This document shows positions 57,734-64,000 of a stretch of DNA of 64,000 bases, in pieces. The stretch is from Apium graveolens. Taxonomy: Eukaryota; Streptophyta; Magnoliopsida; Apiales; Apiaceae. The first letter of the stretch is position 1; every line of letters starts with the position of its first letter. A program made the position numbers and the translations under genes. Location: the NCBI RefSeq assembly GCF_009905375.1, contig NC_133655.1:168205141-168269140 (forward strand), written 5' to 3'. The notes beneath the pieces were generated by a model. The model was not told the DNA's origin, did not search any database, and saw nothing but the letters and a program-made list of their open reading frames with translations.

Positions 57734-60493
57734 AATAGCCCTCCGCTGGACCGTCCGTCCCGGTCACTTACGCATTCATCCAATCCATAAAACATTTTGA
57801 TCAAAGGAGCCGAATCAAAGGACATCCTTAACCATATAACTCCCCATTTCTCATGGTCCAGAGTTATCTCAACAATCGATGGCGAAATAACTAGAATAAT
57901 TAGTTATTCGCTAATCTCAATTCAATGTTCCACTGTATAGAGTGATTTATAGCGAAATATATAAAATGTTTAACTATTCTCAACTTAGAATAGTATGGAA
58001 ATCGAAAGAATAAAGTTCAGAGTCAATATCAATTGAATGATAAATGAAGATAGAGGTACTTGCATAATATGATTCAAAATAAACGTCACTTGAACAATAA
58101 GTGAAGTTCGGGGTACTTGCCTGGTATGCTCGATAACCTCTTACTATAAATCTGCTTATAATTGCTGGCTACTATCTCCGACTAACACTTGACTGCACTC
58201 CTTGCTACTCGATTCTATAAATAAAAGAACTATCTTAATCGACAGAACCAAACTCAATCGACGTACTATACGTCTTAACATCTACCCGATCGTTTATAAC
58301 TAAACATGGCATTTTAAAACTGTAAACAGATAGCATACATATCACGTAACACATAATCATGGCATTCGTATAACATGTAATCACCTATTTCATGTAAAAC
58401 ATAAGTCGTATCATTAAAAAAATACGTCTCAGGGCGTTTAGAACTAAAATCAGGTCAATATTAGCATTTACCGATACAATACTAACTCAAATGGATACAT
58501 AAATCAAATGACATTGCAATACAAAAGAAATTAGGACTTAAAAGTATTTTTATTGAAAGCGCAATATTTTTCTAAGTCTATACGCGTTCGTTTCGTATTA
58601 AACGGACGAACGGTTTAATTGTTATGAATAAAATAAGAAATAAATAGATTTAAATCAATTAATAATAATATTAATTGATTTTTAAATACTAAAATATAAT
58701 TTTTAAAGCTTAAAAATAATTTTTAAGAATTATTTGAATTAATTATAAATAATTTACCTTTATTTAACTATTTATAAATAAAATTAACTAATTAAACGAT
58801 TTTTTTTTAATCAATGAATTGAATTCATAAATAATTAAATAAAATAAATTATAAATAATTAAGCCAAATTAGATTTTTGAAAATAATAAAAGAAAATAAT
58901 TTTAAGAATTTAAAATAATTCAAAAAATTATTTTTAGGATTTAAAAATAATACCTAAATGATTTTTTTGTAATTAAAAGAAATGATTTCTAAAAATGAAA
59001 TTGAATTTTTGAATTAAAAAAATAAAAATAAAAGAAAATATGGAAAACAGTTTAGGGGAAAGGGTTTAGGGTTTGGGTGGATTGAATCCGGGTTGTAATT
59101 AAAAAAAAACGGGTCGGGCAATTGGGTATTAAAATGGGTCTGGGTCACCAAAAACGACCCGCCGGAGTTCTTATGAACCCAGAATCCGGCGGTGGATTCC
59201 GGCAACCCGGAAAATTCCGGCGGGTTAAACAACACTCCTTTTCCATTCGATTCAGTCCGGTTTTCAGCGTAACGAGTTCTAATTTCATTCCTAATTACGA
59301 TTGAAGCATCAATCAACACCAACAACAAGCAACTCGTCGATTCCGACGAGTTTCATCACCGAAAACCGGCGAAAATCCGGTGAACATCAATTATGCTCAA
59401 AACTCAACAAAACTTATGAATTCGGTATCAAACCAAAGCTAAATTCACACCCAGACTATCAATATTCTTATAAACATCAAAGGATCAATAACAAACCCAG
59501 AAATTCGTTTTAAAAAAATCTGACATACCCAAAATTCGGCTATAATCATCCTGAACTACATCATCACCAAAAATTATATAAAACGATTGTATTAAACATG
59601 TTAAAGTTACTCATATCTTTAGAAACAATCAAAAATCAACTGAAATCATAAACCCAAATCGGGTCAAAACGATGAACATCGTTTTTGAGAAAGGAACAAC
59701 CTTAAACTGTGATTCTGGTACCAACAGATAGGGTTCAACGAGAGCTTCAATTCGACTATCTGAGTGTCCGATTTGATTTACTAAATCGATCAAAATCAGG
59801 GATTGAAGTTGAAGAAGAAATTTCACCCCCAAATTGAATTTCTGGATTTTATGAATTTTTACTATTTTTCTGTTCATTCTGAAAATAAAATAAATAAAAT
59901 CTGGTATTTATATTAACAGAAAATAAATACCCCCAAAATCAAATAAGGGTGTTTTTATGCCTAAATTACAATAATTAAGCCCCAAAATAATAATTACGGG
60001 GAATAATTTTAAAAACGATAAAATACAAAATTAATATCAAAATTCTCCAAAAATTGCGAATAATTCAAAAATACAAAAATAAGGGGTATTTGAAATACAA
60101 ATAATTTTATAAAAATAAAAACACGAATTTTGTGGGGTTTGTCGTCCTGGTGGGGTCCCGGTCCGTTAATTTTTTAAGAACAAAAATGATCCCTAAATTA
60201 CCAAATAAACCCGAAAATACCTAAAATACACTAAAACGCACATAACTTGAAATAAAACAGGTATCTTAATAAAGATGCTAATGAATACGCGTGTTGATTA
60301 CAGATAAAGTCATATAATTGCAGTTTAAATGTATATTAATCAATCAAAGAAAAAAAAAATTTTGGCCCGCACAGAAACACACATAAGAACTGTAACCTCT
60401 AATATTATGGCAATGATCACTTTAAATTTTATAAAACATATAATATTTATTTATTTAACACATAATATTCACATAATTTTCCCGGTTATTACA
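57734..60493 (-). repeat. LTR-A, 5' part (5' LTR of element A, before the Y insertion)
   Basis: It starts aatagccctccgctggaccg, matching aatagctcacgctggacc in copy 1 (about 26963), and parallels 26963-28050 up to about 58830. Beyond that it is the only copy of the LTR's beginning in the window. It ends ttattaca at 60493. With 31278-31950 and the duplication counted once, LTR-A is about 3.43 kb. A GC-rich island with many CCGG words lies at 59080-59240. The minus-strand frames at 59014-59328 and 59629-59877 are not recognisable proteins. Confidence 0.8.
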
Positions 60494-60600
60494 AGCAGGG
60501 CCTTATCACCTGTCATATGTCTGGAACATCCACTGTCTATGATCCATATGACCTTCTTTATTTTTCCCTGCACACAATGAGTTTAAGTGTGTTTAGCAAC
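60494..60600 (-). pseudogene. pol: Copia protease fragment, cut by LTR-A
   Basis: The minus-strand translation VIWIIDSGCSRHMTGDKALL holds the catalytic DSG of plant copia proteases in its usual DSGCSRHMTG context. It stops at the LTR-A border at 60494. A stop lies before it, and the link to gag needs a frame change. Confidence 0.85.
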
Positions 60601-62625
60601 CCAAGCAGTGTTGGGGACTTTCTTCTTGTTAATTGATTTAGCAGAAGTAGAGTTAAAATTCTCAGAAAGAATAGCATTCATAGATGTTTGTGCATTTTCC
60701 CTTGCAGCTGTAGTCCAATACTGACTTCTTTGAGATCTACTCTTAGCTTGTGGCAACTTTTCATTACTTTTAACTTACAGGGAATGCAGTCAAACTTATC
60801 ACAAAATAAATATGAATCATTTGCTTTGGCTTCATTATACTTACACGCTCCTTCAACTGGCTTGCTAACAACCTTTTTATAAAGGTTAGTTAAGTGATTC
60901 ACAGAACCACATTTCTCACATTTCTTCCATGGAGCATCTGCAACATAAGCAAAATTGTTGCTTTTGTTTATCCCAATTTTCCCATTTCTATTTTTCTTCT
61001 TCTTTATTGCATCTTCAGGTTTTGTTTCCTTGACAGGTATCTTGGAATCTTGGTTATCCATGAGCTTCTCTTCAGCTTTGGAAGATTGAGTTGTTTCTGC
61101 ATTTTTCTTCTCATTGTCTTCATCAGCAATTTCTTGCTTTGTAATCAACTCTTCTTCACTGAAATTTACTTCACATGCTTTGAACATTGGTGAACTAACC
61201 GTTTTCAGCATAACTGGAACATCTTCATTTTCATTTGCTTTCCCTTTTTCACCTAAAGCTTTCTTCTTGTTGTTCAAGGCATCATAATCAAGACCAATAG
61301 CAATATTAGCACATGGCTTGTTCTTCTCATGGTATTTTCCAACCAACTCAGATGCATTCCTGAAAGATTTTAACTTGACTTCATTCTTTTCTAGCTTCTC
61401 CCTTAACACTGCTTCAATCTCATTTGCACACTTGTGCTAGTTTTTCAAATATGCATTCTCTCGTTTCACAGCTTTAAGCACTACCAGCAACAACTCAGTT
61501 TCTTGTTACTCATTTTCAAGTTTCTCATTTATCTTTGTTAGTCTGCTAACCTCTTCTATAGCAGCAACCATATTTGTATGAATGTGAAACATTTTTGTGC
61601 TCATCTTTTCAACAGTTTCCTTATATGGACTCACATTTAAATCAATGGTAGTAAGAGTTGGTACCTGAGTTTTTGATGAAGATGACTCTCCTTGCTCCAA
61701 GCCATAAATGCATAATTTCCAACTTCCTCATCTTCATCTTTATCAGAATCATCCAAACTCTTTCCCTTTGCAATATAGGCTTTGCTTTGCAATATAGTTC
61801 AAGATAAGCTTTGTCTTTCTTTCCTTTCTTGGGATTCCTGTATTCTGTAGCAAAATGGCCTAGCTCATCAGAGTTATAGCATCTTATCTTTGATCTGTCA
61901 ACAGATCCAATCTTGTAGCCATTTTTTCTATCAGTTGTGTACTTCCCTTTTCCTTTCCAGCTCCTGTCTTTGTTGAATGATTGTCCCTTTCCCTTGAAGA
62001 ATCTTGGCTTCTTTATTTTAATGTTAGAGAACTTTCTTTCGAGATAGGCCATTGATTGATCTAGCTCATCAAGTTCATCCAGGGTGTTCCATATAAACTT
62101 CCAGAGTTATTCTGCTCAAGTCTCTCCTTTCTCTGATTGCTGAAATTTTCTGTTCCATATGATCAGGGGTGTGAGCAAAAACTTCAAATTCACTTCTTCA
62201 GCTTCATAATATTTATCATGCAGCTGCAAGTCATTAATCAGCTTGTTAAACCTTTCAAACACATCAATAATACTTTCCTTTGGCTTAGCCATGAAACCCT
62301 CATACTGTGAAATCGGTATCCTTCTTTGATTTAACCTAACTTCCTTTGTTCCTTCATAAAGTATCTCTATCTTTTTCCAGATCTACTTAACTGTGTCACA
62401 GTTGACAATGTTATTATACGTTACATTGTCAAGTGACTCTATCAAGATCAGCTGCAAGCCACTATCTAGGGAGACTTTTTCTTTCTCAGACTCAGTGTAC
62501 TCAGAAGGGTCTTTAGGAACATAATGAGTTGGAATGACCATGTTTCAATCTGTAGATTCCTCAACTCTTATCATAGGAGTGAAAGGCCCATTTTTGAGAA
62601 TCTGAATATATAATGGATTGGCCAT
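60601..62625 (-). pseudogene. gag: SIRE-like copia gag, broken
   Basis: The likely start is the ATG complementary to 62623-62625 (MANPLYIQILKNGPF), 128 bp from the primer site. A UBN2-type capsid domain follows (YTESEKEKVSLDSGLQLIL, KESIIDVFERFNKLINDLQL, about 62060-62560). A degenerate zinc knuckle CYNSDELGHFATEY comes next (two of the CCHC cysteines replaced). The three open frames that remain are 61642-62052, 61506-61700 and 60678-61409. The last contains a second degenerate knuckle, CEKCGSVNHLTNLY, and a Lys/Glu-rich region that may be coiled. Stops (one in ESTD-stop-NMV, one in TVK-stop-IWKK) and frameshifts separate them. It would form the particle shell, and both knuckles have lost ligands. 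Confidence 0.85.
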
Positions 62626-62753
62626 CCTGATAAACAACAACATTTTCTTCTTCCATAGAGTGTAGTTAGTCTTATCAAAAGTAGGAATTTTGATGCTTGA
62701 TTTTCTGTGTATTCATTCTTCCAAGATCTTGAATCTGTTTACTTTCAGATTTG

Positions 62754-62765
62754 GCTCTGGTACCA
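62754..62765 (-). promoter_or_regulatory. tRNA primer-binding site (third copia element)
   Basis: The complement reads TGGTACCAGAGC, one base different from the usual TGGTATCAGAGC, 2 bp before the LTR at 62768. Confidence 0.88.
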
Positions 62766-62767
62766 CT

Positions 62768-64000
62768 TGTTAGGTAATGAATCACCCACAGAGGGGTGGG
62801 GGTGAATGTGTTTTTGTGTTTTTCTAATTTTTTTTATGTTAATAGTGATGAACAAAGTAAATTAAAAGCTTATAGTGAAATGTGTTAGTGCTGAAATTAG
62901 ACAGATAAACCAGTGAACACAAATCTTTCAAAACTCATTTAATTTTATATTAAAATTAAGAATGTTTTTCTACAAAGTTTCTAGGCTCTTTGTTGATAAA
63001 GATCTTAGCTTCTTCTTTGAGAGTATACAAGATTTTTCTAATCTCAATTCTTACTTCTAACAAAGCATCCAGTGTTTACTCTATAGAACAGTAAACACTG
63101 GTTATTACACGGTATGCAACAACATGTACTAAACCCTATTTTTAGATAACCAAATCTATCCATTTCTGGCTTAGTGTATCTTTGCTAATCTTGCACGCCT
63201 GTAACTTTACTTTGCCAGTTAATCTTGGCCTTTGATCTTGTACTCTTCAAGTTGCTTTTGTAGACTTGTCAATCCAACTGATTAGATTGTTTGTTGATTG
63301 ATAATCTTGAATATTTAATTGGTCTGCATTTTGCACTTTGAGTTTTACCTCGAGATCTCCAGTTTGGTATATAGAGAACTTGACATCTTGATAAGTATAT
63401 TAGCTTATCGAGATCTCTAATCACTCTACAGTTATTTTGACTTATCGAAGTCTTTGAGTTCTCTATAAAAGAATTTGGATTGTCGAGATCTCTCATCTTC
63501 ATGTCTTCACTTTGGCTTATCGATAACTCTGAGTTCTCTAGTGACAAATTGACTTACCGATAACTCTGAGTTCTCTAGTAATAAATTGTCTTATCGATAA
63601 CTCTGAGTTCTCTAGTGAAGAAATGACTTGTCGATATCTTCATTCTTCATGTCTTCGAATTGGCTTGTCGATATCTCTGAGTTCTCTATAAGCTTTTTTT
63701 GACTTGTCGATAAGTCATTCTGGAGTTCTCGAATGACTTATCTATAATACTTAATATGTGACTTGTAGAGATCTTGACTTAGAATATTTTTCTCAAAACA
63801 GATTTATTCAACTCCAAGCTTCTTCATAATTCTTCTGAGGCATGATCTTCTTGATCTTCTTCCATATAGAATTCTTAGGCTTGATACTGTTTATTGAAAA
63901 AGACTCTTGTCTTCCCTTGAACATTTTTACGGACTTAAGTATTACAATACAAAATGCAAACTTAGATTACAATACAACTTACTTAGGGTTGTCAATTTAA
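62768..64000 (-). repeat. 5' LTR of third copia element (runs off the window)
   Basis: It begins TGTTAGGTAATG with a nearby G-run and TGAATG, as in the other two copia LTRs, but the rest is different. So this is not the partner of the LTR at 24389. It contains a 37-bp tandem repeat. The minus-strand frame at 63269-63547 is translated repeat sequence, not a protein. Confidence 0.8.
63516..63663. repeat. 37-bp tandem repeat in copia LTR
   Basis: Units start at 63516, 63553, 63590 and 63627, exactly 37 bp apart, with core ATCGATAACTCTGAGTTCTC. The last unit is degenerate. Isolated related words (ttatcgagatctct, ttgtcgatatctctgag) continue on both sides from about 63340 to 63770. Confidence 0.88.

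Noticed and set aside
59629..59877. 82-codon minus-strand ORF as a captured host gene
   Set aside because: It lies inside LTR-A, has no motif I can recognise, and has no exon-like borders; left as LTR sequence.
63269..63547. 92-codon minus-strand ORF with Ser/Leu-rich repeats
   Set aside because: A translation of the 37-bp LTR repeat and its surroundings; no upstream signals or conserved domain.

Overview
The window looks like plant nuclear DNA, most likely from a eudicot with a repeat-rich genome. It is AT-rich and has no bacterial gene organisation. Nearly all of it is long terminal repeat (LTR) retrotransposons, many nested in one another. Plant hallmarks are the primer-binding sites matching the 3' end of initiator-Met tRNA, chromodomain-bearing Ty3/gypsy elements with very long LTRs, and Ty1/copia elements of the SIRE/Maximus type. 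I see no convincing host protein gene, tRNA, rRNA or CRISPR array. Every retroelement coding region is broken by stops, deletions or insertions.

Layout. (1) 1-8.7 kb: a decayed minus-strand copia element whose RT, integrase and pre-integrase remnants are readable, with a tRNA primer site at 6509-6520 and a 5' LTR from 6523. (2) 8.7-24.4 kb: an LTR-like host fragment split by a complete 13.1 kb Tekay-type gypsy element (9018-22113). That element has 3.8 kb LTRs, a perfect 5-bp target duplication (tcata), gag, protease, RT, RNase H, integrase and a C-terminal chromodomain. It has 15 premature stops and one frameshift. (3) 24.4-26.3 kb: the 3' end of a second copia element, with an LTR, a polypurine tract and an extra ORF downstream of where pol would lie. 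(4) 26.3-60.5 kb: a nested block made from a gypsy element called A here (LTR-A, partial gag and integrase) and two long-LTR gypsy elements called X and Y. (5) 60.5-64.0 kb: the gag-protease part and 5' LTR of a third copia element on the minus strand, running off the window.

Block 4 first looks like a tandem LTR-internal-LTR-internal-LTR array. Target duplications, LTR subtypes and exact segment lengths fit another history better. Y inserted in LTR-A (duplication ctatt) and X inserted in the integrase of A. An inversion with breakpoints inside one LTR of each element then flipped about 18.2 kb (28051-46275). The missing part of Y's 3' LTR is found on the other side of the inversion, with only 3 bp lost.

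The most unusual small features are these. A 23-codon ORF near the 3' end of both Tekay LTRs starts with 11 residues of which 8 match the histone H3 tail in register, in an element that also carries a chromodomain. A stem plus polypyrimidine-AG block is shared by two diverged LTR families. Each of the three copia LTRs carries its own private cluster of short repeats. A dyad-symmetric minisatellite of about 55 bp lies in the X and Y LTRs. Both X/Y internal regions carry an RNase H/integrase block upstream of gag. All calls were made by reading the sequence; no alignment or database search was run.
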